A stretch of 64,000 nt of DNA, from contig CM028333.1 of the NCBI GenBank assembly GCA_016647705.1, positions 8,196,616 through 8,260,615 on the forward strand, in the 5' to 3' direction. This DNA comes from Eucommia ulmoides (taxonomy: Eukaryota; Streptophyta; Magnoliopsida; Garryales; Eucommiaceae). The number at the start of each line of letters is the position of its first letter. The stretch's first letter is position 1. Under the pieces are notes generated by a model, which saw only the letters and a program-made list of their open reading frames with translations, searched no databases and had not been told where the DNA came from. Below, piece after piece: positions 37,601 to 49,864 of the stretch. The translations under genes were made by a program, and so were the position numbers.

Positions 37601-38389
37601 GATATGATCATTACAGGAGATGACCCAAAGGAAATAGCAAGACTTCAAGAGCAACTGGTAACAGATTTTGAGATGAAAAGTCTAGGAGAACTCAAATATT
37701 TTCTGGGAATTGAAGTTGCCAAGTCAAAACAAGGCATATTCCTTTCCCAACGAAAATATATCCTAAATTTATTATCAGAAGTTGGATTACTAGATTGTAA
37801 GCCTGCAGATACACTAATAATCTAAAATCACAAGTTTGGAGAATACCCAGAACAAGTGCCAACTGACAAAGGAAGATACCAGAGAATTGTTGGAAAACTT
37901 ATTTATCTCTCTCATATGCGACCTGACATCGCATATGTAGTGAGTGTGGTAAGTCAATTCATACACTATCCAAAGGAAGATCATATGAGTACAGTAATTC
38001 GGATTTTCTGATACCTAAAGTCTTTCCCCGGAAAAGGACTTATGTTTACAAAAAATAATCATCTACAGGTGGAAGGTTACACAGATGCTGACTGGGCAGG
38101 AAACATCTCTGATAGAAAATCCACCTCAGGATATTTCACATTTGTTGGAGGCAACCTAGTTACATGGAGAAGTAAAAAGCAAAAGGTAGTTGCATTATCA
38201 AGTGCTGAAGCCGAGTTTCGTGGGATGGCTAAGGGTCTTTGTGAACTTCTATGGCTTCAAAGACTATTAATTGAGATTGGTTTTGCTCCTGGCTGCGAAA
38301 TGGACCTATTCTGTGATAATAAGGCTACAATTGACATTTCTCATAATCTAGTCCAGCACAATCGAACCAAACACGTGGAAGTAGACTGA
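34682..38389 (+). pseudogene. Copia gag C-terminus and pol polyprotein, broken
   Basis: Zinc knuckle CSHCESTKHMHEAC; protease WIIDSGATDHM; pre-integrase HxxxH with CETC (LLWHRRLGHPSF...); integrase with HSDVWG, FIDDCTR and RSDNGGKY; RT with ARLVAKGYTQ, LKQSPRAW and YIDDMIITG; RNase H with DADWAG, ALSSAEAEF and DNKATIDISHN. Most of this is in one frame. It is interrupted at 36095-36097 (TAG before TPQKNGVAERKN), around 36800 and at several points to 37580, and at 38387-38389 (TGA after HVEVD). The RT region is the most damaged part. The lineage within Copia was not assigned. Confidence 0.9.
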
Positions 38390-38540
38390 CACTTCATCAA
38401 ACAAAATCTTGAGGTCAAGATAATTCGATTCCCATTTGTTAAATCTGAAGACCAGTTAACAGATATACTTACAAAACCTGTAAGTAGCAGAAACTTCTAC
38501 AACTCACTTGGCAAGTTGGGCATCCGAGATCTATATGCAC

Positions 38541-38555
38541 CAACTTGAGGGGGAG
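38541..38555 (+). other. Polypurine tract of the Copia element
   Basis: aacttgagggggag lies directly before the 3' LTR, the expected site for second-strand priming. Confidence 0.8.
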
Positions 38556-38788
38556 TGTTGGCGTGAGTCCAATTAATAAGTTCGTATTCATCTTCTCTAA
38601 ACCACCATATTAAATGCTCATCCACCATATTCAATGCTCACCTTCCCCAATTCCATATTTAATGTGATTTCTCAACCATCCTCTTAAATATAGGTTTGAA
38701 TAGATTTGTATCTATATATATTGATGTAAATATTATCAAAGTAATTAATGAAAATAAGATCTTCTACCTATCCTATCTATCTTTTACA
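38556..38788 (+). repeat. Copia 3' LTR
   Basis: Same length as the 5' LTR. Substitutions are concentrated in the first 170 bp; the last 60-70 bp are identical. Followed by the TAATT duplication. Confidence 0.9.
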
Positions 38789-38850
38789 TAATTGACCAGA
38801 ACTTGCACAACAACAGTTCATCATCAAGAAAGGAAGTAAAAACGAATTCA

Positions 38851-40112
<1,262 letters not shown>

Positions 40113-40167
40113 AAAACGCATTTGTGTTTTGCGTTTCTATAAGAAACGCAAAACACAATTGCGTTTT
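40113..40167. repeat. Near-perfect 55-bp palindrome
   Basis: Two 27-base arms (aaaacgcatttgtgttttgc... and its reverse complement) differ at one or two positions, with almost no loop. Related half-sites with aaaacgca(a)ttt and tgcgtttt recur at 40217-40262 and around 40320-40340. It could be the centre or the paired ends of a foldback element, or a small-RNA precursor. Confidence 0.75.
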
Positions 40168-40950
40168 CATTAAAGGAAAAAAAATCCACGTCTAGAAGGC
40201 AATTTTTTTTACTTAAAACGCATTTGTGTTTCTTGCCCACACAAACAATTTGCGTTTTCTTTAAAAGAAAAAAAAAAGCCACATTTGTTGAGTTGTATTT
40301 TGGAGAAAAAGGCCACGTATTTTAGAAACGCAACGTTTTCTTTAAAAAGAACCAAAAAAATCTCAACCGAAGCTTTGTCATGCGTTGCTATTAGAAATGA
40401 AAAAAAAATTGCACTATTATCGTTTAAATTTTAGAATAGTATTAACATAAACTCTATTAAAATATTTAAGGGTATAAATATCTTTTAACTCAAAGTGACT
40501 GATTTAGCTTTATCATTTTTTTCTCTCGTTAATCTAGCTAATATCATTTCAATAAAAACAATTATTTTTTCTTAAATTTGTGTTTATCATTTTATTATAA
40601 AATAATTTTTTATTGTTATTTTATAATCAAATAAAATTTTTAAATACTAATTGGAATGGAAATTCCCCGCAGTCTATATTAGCGAACATCGATAACTTAA
40701 ATTTTAACTCACATCTGATGACACTTTCTAGATTGTCAAAAAGTGACCTAGAAATACTATTGGATTTGGATGGAGAAGAAAAAGAAATAGACAATAGGAC
40801 TGTTAAAATTTGTTGTTCTAACCAAGATAGATATCAATTTAAAATTAAAAACGATAAGAAGTACAAGTAGTAACCATAAAATGTCAAAACAATAAACATT
40901 ACACAAAGTAAAAAATAATACCAATTATTGAACTTTTGTAGCATCGATAA
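40168..40950. other. AT-rich region with one short plus-strand frame
   Basis: More half-sites of the palindrome to 40400, then AT-rich sequence. The plus frame at 40613-40870 (85 codons, ending NQDRYQFKIKNDKKYK) is charged and protein-like in composition but has no recognised domain. It is as likely to be chance. Confidence 0.35.
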
Positions 40951-41337
40951 CTATTTAGTTTTATCAAGCCATTCGTAGTGAATTTCTCCGTCTTCGTAAT
41001 CAGACAATTCTAGATCATCAGTGTATTTAGAATCGGTAAAGTACTTCAATGTCTGCTCGTTTGCTTTTGGGGCATTGGCCTTCCGAATCAGGTGAAGTCC
41101 CTATTTGACATGAATTTGTTTCTCCAGTCGTTTTATTTCTCGTTTTAATGCGTGACAAATTTTGCTGATATTATCCGATTTTTTCAAAATTTCGAAAGAC
41201 CGTAATTTTGGAATCTTGAAGTGGTACGTATGAAACGTTGCCTCATAAAGGTTCATTTTTGCCAATAGCGTTGGCCATTGTAAATTCTTTGCCTCTTCAC
41301 TATTCTTACTCCATTTGGTGTAGTTGGAACTCTCGTA
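40951..41337 (-). pseudogene. Unrecognised protein remnant, ~128 codons with one stop
   Basis: The minus strand reads through 129 codons with a single internal TAG (41101-41103). Composition is typical of a real protein: YTKWSKNSEEAKNLQWP near the start, a charged helical part (SDNISKICHALKREIKRLEK) that could form a coiled coil, then an acidic C terminus with DDLELSDYEDGEIHYEW. The 5' side is cut off exactly where the F-box repeat array begins (41338), so the start is missing. I do not recognise the family. Confidence 0.5.
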
Positions 41338-41911
41338 GAGAAAATGCTTGTGATTAGTTATAAAAAAAATGGAGCTTGTCCCAAATTACCTTATTCTCCA
41401 CTATTTATAGATGCATTTAATGGGAGATAGGTAGATTCCAGAATATAATACTGCAAATAAAGTCCTTCCACATAGGATACGACCATTAGAGAAGTTTTAC
41501 ACACATTGCGCATGGAGCAGGCTCACGTGACGGTTATATTCGTGTGACATTTTTTGGGTGGGGTATGAGGACCAGGTCAAGGTCGGGTCCTAAGGCTTCT
41601 TGAAAGATCTCGAAAAAATACCCAAAAAAAAAAAAAAAAATCGTCCAAAACGGACCACCAAACACAAAGTTATGCCCATCCAAACGTTTTTTACTCTCTT
41701 ACGTGTAGTTTTCTCTTCTCTTGTCATCATACTCTCTTAATTTATAGGTCCCCACACCACACGTTACCATAAAGTTGATCACAATTAATGGATTGATCAT
41801 AGCATGAAAACTCCATCACATCACGTCATATAAAACAATTTTTTGTTCAGTCATCCCTTGAAATTTTGTCGGGCATGACATTTCGATCGGAGATAACAAT
41901 AAAATAAAAAC

Positions 41912-42093
41912 CTTAATTTGGCATTGAAGAGATCAGAAAAGGAGGTGGAAGCGGTCCGGGCAAGAACATCAATCAGCAACTCATTAGGAAGAGATTTAAT
42001 TGGAGGATCGTCGTGAATTTTTGTTGTGTGTTTTCTGGGGAACTTTCATTTGGGGGAATTTTCTCTTCTCTTCATGGTGATTGATAGTCCCAT
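41912..42093 (-). pseudogene. F-box exon-1 copy 1
   Basis: Exactly 182 nt from ATG to the donor AAG|GT, the same as exon 1 of the gene at 7309-7490. One stop interrupts it (NSPK*KFPRK). The F-box part SLPNELLIDVLARTAS is otherwise intact. TATA element near 42200. No exons 2 or 3 follow. Confidence 0.8.
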
Positions 42094-43438
42094 GAATACT
42101 CAGAACTAGAGAGAGAGAGAGAGAGACGTACGTATATCTAGTGAGAGACTAATCCTAGATTCTAGAGAGAGATATGGTTTCTAGGATTCCTACGTCGCGT
42201 ATATATAGCAAATTTACTTCGATTTCGTAATCCATGCAAGAGTAGGAGAGGCTTCACTGAGTTATCCTTCCGTTACTTGGAGAACAATGAGCCTTGACTG
42301 GGCTTGACTTGTGAATGAGGCCCCCAACTTAGAAACTCATTTTAATATTCTGGGCTTTACTTTAACTATAATGTCGTATCTGTGTCTTGCCTTTGGGCAT
42401 AAATAATACTTTAACTGGTGAATGGGATTGGTCAATTTGAGACATCCTTTTCAATTGTACTTTCAAACTCAATGCCACAATATTTTATTTCATTTTCTCT
42501 TTGTTTTTTCTTATTAATTTGGAAAGTCTCTTGGCACTATTCCCAATTCAATTAATTGAGATTTAAAAAAATAAAAATAATTAACCATGGTATAAAACAA
42601 GATATTCCATGAGATTTTTTAAAGTTTTCAATAAGTGTACTTTGTAAAAATGATTAATTGAATACCTAAAGAGATGGAAGTTCACCAGTTTGTTGCTAGA
42701 ATTATTTTTAATATTAATTGATCATACCTCTAATTTGAGGGGATCGATAGATGAGGATAGGACACCTCTATCATTGTACCTGCACAAATTTTTGCACCAA
42801 AAAGTTTTTTCTCAGTAAAGGACCTTAAGCGTGAGGATAAGTATTCAGATAGGACAAAATGCTTGTGATTAGTTATAAAAATAAATAAATTGAAGCTTAT
42901 CCCAAATTATCTTATTCTCTACTATTTATAGATGCATTTAATGAGAGATCGGTAGATTCTAGGATATAAAACTACAAATAAAGTCCTTCCACATAGGATA
43001 CGACCATTATAGAAGTTTTACACACATTGGGCATAGAGCAAGCTCATGTGCCAGTTAGATTCGTGTGATTTTTTTTGGGTGGGCCATGAGGACCTGGTCA
43101 AATTCGAGTCCTAAGGCTTCTTGACAAATCTCAAAAAAATACCCGAAATTAAAAAAAAAAAAAAAATCATCCAAAATAGACCACCGAGCGCAAAGTTATA
43201 TTTATCCAAACTTTTTTTACTTTCATACATGTAATTTTCTCTTCTCTTGTCCTCTTACTCTCTTAATTTACCAATCCCCACACCACTCATCACCATAACG
43301 TTTATCACAATTCATGGATTGGTCATTAGCATGAACACTCCTCTACATCACATCATGCAAAACAATTTTTTGTTGAGTTCCCCCTTGAAATTGTTTTGGG
43401 CATGACATTTCAATCGGATATAACAATCAAATTACAAC

Positions 43439-43621
43439 CTTAATTTAGTGTTGAAGAGATTGGAGAAGGAGGAGGAAGCGATCTAGGAAAGAACATCAAT
43501 CAGCAACTCATTAGAAAGGGATTTAATTGGAGGATCGTCGTGAATTTTTGTTGTGTGTTTTTTTGGGAAAGTTTCTTTTGGGGGAATTTTCTCTTCTCTT
43601 AGTGGAGATTGATAGTCCCTT
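43439..43621 (-). pseudogene. F-box exon-1 copy 2
   Basis: The start codon is lost (CAT on plus has become CTT at 43619-43621) and the exon is one base longer than the others, so it is frameshifted. Donor AAG|GT is kept. Confidence 0.75.
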
Positions 43622-44982
43622 GAATACTCAGAACTAGAGAGAGAGTGAGATGTATATGTATCTAGAGAAAGAGAGATGTACGTATATCTAGAGAGAGACT
43701 GGTGTTAGATTCTAGAGAGAGTTACGATTTCTGGGGTTCCTACGTCGCGTATATATAGCAGATTCACGTAGGTTTCGAAATCTATGCAGGTGTAGGAGAG
43801 ACTAGACTGAGTTATCCTCCCATTACTTAGTGAACAACGAGCCTTGACCGAGCTTGACTTGTGAATGAGGCCCCCAACTTAGAAGCCCATTTTAATATTA
43901 TGGGCTTTACTTTAACTATAATGCCGCATCTACGTCTTGACTTTGGGCCCAAATAATACTTTGATTGGTGAATGGGATTGATCACATCCTTTTCAATTGT
44001 ACTTTCAAACTCAATGTCACCATAGTTTATTTTATTTTCTCTTTGTTTTTTCTTTTTAATTCGGAAAGTCTCTTGGATCTATTCCAAATTCAATTAAATG
44101 AGATTTTAAAAAAATAAAAATAATTAACCATGGTATAAAACAAGATATTTCATGAGATTTTTTTAAGTTTTCAATGAATGTTCTTTGTAAAAATGATTAA
44201 TCGAATACCTAAAGAGATAGAAGTCCACCAATTTGTTGCTAGAATTATTTTTAATATTAATGGATCATACCTCTAATTTGAGGGGATCGGTAGATGAGGA
44301 TAGGACTGCCTATATCATTGTACCTGCACACATTTTTGCACCGAAAGGTTTTTTCTCAGTGAAGGACTTTAAGCGTGAGGATAAGTATTCGGATAGGAGA
44401 AAATGCTTATGATTAGTTATAAAAAAAAAATAAAAAAAAATGAACCTTATCCCAAATTACCTTATTTTCTACTATTTATAGATGCATTTAATGGGAGATA
44501 GGTCGATTCCAGGGTAGAATGCTGCAAATAAAGTCCTTTCTTAGAGAATACGACCATTAGAGGAGTTTTACACACATTGTGCATAGAGCAGGCTCACGTG
44601 CCAGTTAGATTCGTGTGACTATTTTTGGGTGGGGCATGAGGACCGGGTAAAGGTCGGGTCCTAGGTCTTGTTGACAAATCTTGAAAAAATACTCGAAATC
44701 AAAAAAATAATTTGTCCAAAACGGTCCACCGAGCGTATAGTTATACCTATCCAATTTTTTTTTACTCTCGTACGTGTAGTTTTCTCTTCTCTTGTCATCT
44801 TACTCTCTTAATTTATCGATCCACATACCACACGTCACCATAAAGTTAATCACAATTCATGGATTGATCATTAGCATGAAAACTCCTACATATCACGTCA
44901 TGCAAAACAATTTTTTTTTTGTCACCCCTTGAAATTTTGTTAGGTATAACTTTTCGATCGGAGATGACAATCAAATAACAAC

Positions 44983-45164
44983 CTTAATTTGTCATTGAAG
45001 AGATTGGAAAATGAGGAGGAAGCGGTCCGAGCAAGAACATCAATCAGCAACTCATTAGGAAGAGATTGAATTGGAGGATCGTCGTGGATTTTTGTTGTGT
45101 GTTTTCTGGGGAACTTTCTTTCGGGGGAATTTTCTCTTCTATTAATGGCGATTGATAGTCCCAT
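44983..45164 (-). pseudogene. F-box exon-1 copy 3, open frame
   Basis: 182 nt, open from ATG to donor: MGLSIAINRRENSPERKFPR, then PIQSLPNELLIDVLARTASS. It reads on for 14 codons into the intron before a stop. The TATA element lies near 45303. Only the first half of an F-box would be made, so a functional protein is unlikely. Confidence 0.75.
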
Positions 45165-45969
45165 GAATACTCAGAACTAGAGATAGAGAGAGATAGAGAT
45201 GTATATGTATCTAAAGAGAGAGAGAGAGACATACATATATCTAGAGAGAGACCAATCCTAGATTCTAGAGAGAGATATGGTTTTTGGAATTCCTACGTCA
45301 CGTATATATAGAAGATTTACGTAGGTTTTGAAATCCATGCAGGAGTAGGAGAGGCTTGACTGAGTAATCCCCCCATTACTTGGAGAACAACGAGCCATAA
45401 CCGGGCTTGACTTGTGAATAAAGCTCCCAACTTAGAAGCCCATTTGAATATTATGGGCTTTAGTTTAACTATAATTCCGAATCTGCATTTTTCCTTTGGG
45501 CCCAAATAATATCTTTATTGGTGAATGGGACTGGTCAATTTAAGACGTCATTTTCAATTGTACTTTCAAACTCAATGCCACTATATATTATTTCATTTTC
45601 TCTTTGTTTTTTCTTTTTGATTTGGAAAGTCTCTTGGCACTATTCCCAATTCAATTAATTGAGATTGTAAAAATATAAAAATAATTAACTATGGTATAAA
45701 ACAAGATATTTCATGAAATTATTTAAAGTTTTCAATAAGCGTTCTTTGTAAAAATGATTAATCGAATACCTAAAGAGATTGAAGTCCACCAATTTGTTGC
45801 CAGAATTATTTTTAATATTAATTGATCATACCTCTAATTTGAGGGGATGAGGATAGGACTGCCTATATCAATGTACCTGCACAAATTTTTGCACTGGAAG
45901 GTTTTTTCTCAATGAAGAACCTTAAGCGTAAGGATAAGTATTCGGATAGGAGAAGATGCTTGTGATTAG

Positions 45970-46499
45970 TAGGGGAGAAATTCGGCCGAGCGGGTCGGGG
46001 GAAAGGCCTTTTTCTGGGCTAACCCGATTTGGTATATAGGTTGAGAACCCCGACTGCCCCGACCCCTGCTACCCCGACTTTTCTTCGGGTTTCGGGCCTT
46101 CGGGTTATGGGTTAGGGTTTTTTTTTTTTTTTTTTTCATTCTTTTAAATCCATCATTCAAGATAGGGGAGAAAATCGATCGGATCAGGCAGTAAAAGTTC
46201 AAATCCAAGATCTAAATAATAAAATAAACCCATCTAAACATGAAATGGAACAAGATCTAAACAGGAAATTAAACCCATCTAAACAAGAACCACGTACCTG
46301 AGAAGTGGCGAAGCACGATCGATCGGAGAAACATCGAATACAGCGAATCGGTGACAGTGGCGAAGCGACGGAATGAGAGGATTGTCATCTCTAAGGAGAT
46401 GAGAGGATTCAGAGAGAGTGAGACAAAGAAATAGAGAAATGAGAGAGAGCGAGACAGAGAAATGAGAAAGAGACACCCAAGAATGAGCTAGGGTTCTCA

Positions 46500-46550
<51 letters not shown>

Positions 46551-46725
46551 TGTGGTTGGTTTGTAATATAGCAAGTTTAGTGGGGGAATTTGGTAATTTA
46601 CATGTGAGTTTGGTCGAGTTCGGGTAATTCGGGTTGGACATGTGGGTATCCGACCGCTTCCGACCGTTTCCTCTCTATAATCGGTCGGGGGCAGGTCGGG
46701 TCTGCAGTTATTTATTTCACTCCTA
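45970..46725. mobile_element. hAT-type non-autonomous element, 756 bp
   Basis: The ends TAGGGGAGAAATTC and (reverse complement) TAGGAGTGAAATAA are imperfect inverted repeats, flanked by a perfect 8-bp duplication GTGATTAG (45962-45969 and 46726-46733). It lies inside an array unit, and the other units show the empty site. Subterminal regions are rich in ggtcggg/cccgacc words. Frames inside (Lys/Pro-rich on minus, CT-repeat-coded) show no transposase. Confidence 0.9.
46504..46551. repeat. (TC)n then (TA)n microsatellite
   Basis: About 28 bp of TC repeat followed by about 20 bp of TA repeat within the hAT element. Confidence 0.9.
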
Positions 46726-47299
46726 GTGATTAGTTATAAAAAAAACAAAATGGAATTTATTCCAAATTACCTTATTCTCTACTATTTATAGATGCTTTTA
46801 ATGGGAGATAGGTAGATTCCAGGATATAATACTACAAACAAAGTCCTTCCACAAAGGATACGACCATTAGAGGAGTTTTACACACATTACGCATAGAGCA
46901 GGCTCGCATGCCGGTTAGATTCGTGTGACTTTTTATGGGTAGGGCATGAGGACTGGGTCAAATTCAGGTGTTAAGGCTTCTTGATAAATCACGAAAAAAA
47001 TACTCGAAATCCAAAAAAAAAAAAAAATCATCCAAAACGGACCACTAAGCGCAAAGTTATGTTCATCCAAATTTTTTTTACTCTTTTACGTCTAGTTTTC
47101 TCTTCTCTTGTCATCTTAGTCTCTTAATTTGTCGATCTCCACACTACATATCACAATAAACTAAATCACAATTCATGGATTAATCATTAGCATAAAAACT
47201 CCTCCACATCCTGTCATGCAAAACAACTTTTTGTTCAATCCCCCCTTGAAATTTTGTTGGGCAAGACATTTCGATCAAAGATAACAATCAAATAACAAC

Positions 47300-47481
47300 C
47301 TTAATTTGGCGTTGAATACATCGGAGAAGGAGGAGGAAGTGGTACGGGCAAGAACATTAATCAACAACTTATTAGGATAAGATTTAATTGGAGGATCGTC
47401 GTGGATTTTTGTTGTGTGTTTTTTGGGAAACTTTCTTTTGGGAGAATTTTCTCTTCTGTTCATGGAGATTGATAGTCCCAC
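47300..47481 (-). pseudogene. F-box exon-1 copy 4, open frame
   Basis: 182 nt and open from ATG to the donor (MGLSISMNRRENSPKRKFPK...SYPNKLLINVLARTTSSSFS). Several substitutions hit conserved F-box positions (Leu-Pro to Tyr-Pro, Glu to Lys). TATA element near 47630. No further exons. Confidence 0.75.
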
Positions 47482-48798
47482 AAATACTCAGAACTAGAGA
47501 GAGAGAGAGAGAAGGAGGGGAGGGAGAGATGTATATGTATCTAGAGAGAGAGCGATGGACGTATATCTAGAAAAAGACTAATCTTAGATTCTAGATAGAG
47601 ATATGGTCTCAGGGGTTCCTACGTCGCGTATATATAGAAGATTTACTTTGGTTTTGAAATCCATGCAGGAGTAGGTGAGGCTTGACTGAATTATCCCCCC
47701 GTTACTTGGAGAACAACGAGCCTTGACTGGGCTTAACTTGTAAATAAGACCCCCAACTTAGAAGCCCATTTTAATATTATGGGCTTTACTTTTAATATAA
47801 CGCCACATCTGCGTCTTGCCTTTGGGCCCAAATAATACTTTGATTGGTGAATGGGATTGGTCACATCCTTTTCAATTGTACTTTCCAACTTAATGCCACC
47901 ATATTTTATTTCATTTTCTCTTTGTTTTTTCTTTTTAATTTGGAAAGTCTCTTGGCACTATTCCCAATTCAATTAATTGAGATTTTTAAAAAATAAAAAT
48001 AAATAACCATGGTATAAAATAAGATATTACGTGAGATTTTTTAAAGTTTTCAATGAGTGCTCTTTGTAAAAATAAGTAATCGAATACCTAAACAGATGGA
48101 AGTCCACCAGTTTGTTGCTAGAATTACTTTTAATATTAATTGATCATACATCTAATTTGAGGGCATCGCTAGATGAGGATAGGACTGCCTATATCATTGT
48201 ACCTGCACAAATATTTGCACTGGAAGGTTTTTTCGCAGTAAAAGAACTTAAGCATGAGGATAAGTATTCGGATAGGAGAAAATGTTTGTGATTAGTTATA
48301 AAAAAAAATGAAACTTATCCCAATTTATCTTATTCTCTACTATTTATAGATGTATTTAATGAAAGATATGTAGATTCCAGAATATAATACTGCAAATAAA
48401 GTCCTTCCACATAGGATACGACCATTAGAGGAGTTTTACACACATTGTGCATAGAGCAGGCTCACGTGCCGGTTAGATTCATGTGACTTTTTTTGGGTGG
48501 GGCATCAAGACCAAGTCAAAGTTAGGTCCCAGTACTTCTTGACAGATCTCGAAAAAATACTTGAAATCAAAAACAAAATCGACCACAACGCTCAAAGTTA
48601 TACCTATCCAAACATTTTTTTACTCTTTTACGTGTAGTTGTCTCTTCTCTTGTCATAATTTCGATCACAATTCATGGATTGATCATTAGCATGAAAACTC
48701 CTTTACATCACGTCATGCAAAACAATTTTTTTTTCAGTCCCCCCTTGAAACTTTGTTGTGCATGACATTTCGATCGGAGATATCAATCAAATAACAAC

Positions 48799-48900
48799 CT
48801 TAATTTGGTGTTGAATAGATCGGAGAAGGAGAAAGAAGCGGTCCGGGAAAGAACATCAATCAGCAACTCATTAGGAAGAGATTTAATTGGAGGATCGTCG
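48799..48900 (-). pseudogene. F-box exon-1 copy 5, truncated
   Basis: Only the 3' part of the exon is left. At 48900/48901 a deletion joins it to sequence that lies upstream of the TATA box in other units, removing the start codon, leader and core promoter. Confidence 0.75.
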
Positions 48901-49003
48901 AAATCCATGCAGGAGTAAGAGAGGCTTGACTAAGTTATCCGCCCGTTACTTGGAGAACAACGAACCATGACCGGGCTTGACTTGTGAATGAGGCCCCCAA
49001 CCT

Positions 49004-49864
49004 TTCACTCTTCTTATGGGTGAAGATCAAACCATTTATAACCTTTCATTCTTCTTACGGGTGAAGAGCAACATTTCACAATCTTCTTACGGGTGAAGAT
49101 TAAATTGTTCCACGTGATCTTCTTTCTGGAAAGATCAATTTGTCACCACCAAAGGCACCTCCTTTGGTCTTCTTCAACTTCTTCACAAGTTGATGTTGAT
49201 GTAGTGATGTTGAGGATCTTTCTTACTTGTATGTTTATATAAAGTACAACCTCTCAATACAACTCAAAATAGTTTTGTAATCTAACTTACAAAATCAACC
49301 TTGGAGCTCTAAACACTCTCTATAAAGATTATAATACTTTGACTCTCTAGTGTTTAGTATTTCTCACAAATATCACTTTGTATTATAGCTCATTGAACCA
49401 CCTTTGTACGATTGAGTTTTGTAGCTCACTTGATTGATACTTGGATAAATGGTTAATTTTTTCCAGCAATCTTCTCTCCTTATATAGATGTAGAGAATGT
49501 AGGAGAATATTACACTTTAAGAGCTCGAGGGCAAAGTAACCGTTGGAAATCCTCTTCAAATTCTCAAGACACAAATGCAAGACTCCTCTCCAATATCTCT
49601 ATAGATTTGTCAAGATTCCATCTCCTTTTCTTAACCTCATTAATGCTAGAAAGTACAATTAAGTGCAAAGAACCCATAGTCCATTCTTGTCTTTGAGATA
49701 GTGAAAAATTATAATCATATATTCAATGAATACAATTGATTATGGTTGGTAATAATGAATGTAGACAAATCATGATAGAGATATTTAAATATGGATGAGA
49801 ATGATTAATGATAAGGCTCCTCAATTTGAAATATGCACAAGTTATTTAAGATAAGATGTCATAC
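49004..49864. other. Unassigned sequence between array and LTR element
   Basis: Array homology stops at cccccaac (about 49003). Three imperfect copies of a phrase with cttcttacgggtgaag follow at 49005-49110. On plus there is a TATA-like ttatataaag at 49235-49244; on minus ctatataaggag at 49477-49488. It may be a further part of the LTR element at 49865, but no copy of it lies next to the other LTR. About 250 bp of the array unit are missing here compared with other units. Confidence 0.4.

Larger units (their letters stand above)
33308..38788 (+). mobile_element. Copia LTR retrotransposon, 5.5 kb, full structure but degenerate
   Basis: Two 233-bp LTRs (33308-33540, 38556-38788) start TGTTGGCG and end TTTTACA. 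I count about ten substitutions between them, so roughly 96% identity, and no length change. A primer site TGGTATCAGAGC (33541-33552) follows the left LTR and a purine tract (ttgagggggag) precedes the right one. TAATT is duplicated at the flanks. The order gag, protease, integrase, RT, RNase H is Copia. It sits in an intron of the fabG pseudogene in opposite orientation. Stops and a frameshift make it non-autonomous. Confidence 0.95.
41338..49003 (-). repeat. Tandem array of ~1.53-kb units with F-box exon 1 and its promoter
   Basis: Exon-1 copies end at 41912, 43439, 44983, 47300 and 48799. Spacings are 1527, 1544, 2317 and 1499 bp; the third becomes ~1553 after removing the hAT element at 45970-46725 and its 8-bp duplication. 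Each unit holds about 150 bp of intron 1, exon 1, a GA-rich leader, the TATA box, then ~1.1 kb of upstream sequence ending in gtgattagttata and the segment after it. Exons 2 and 3 are missing from all units. The array resumes at 63086 after the LTR element and runs out of the window. Confidence 0.9.

Noticed and set aside
40613..40870. 85-codon plus frame with charged composition
   Set aside because: Noted in the region entry, but with no homologue recognised and AT-rich surroundings it is not enough for a gene call.
49383..49580. 65-codon minus frame near a TATA-like site
   Set aside because: Short, no domain, in sequence that may belong to an LTR leader.
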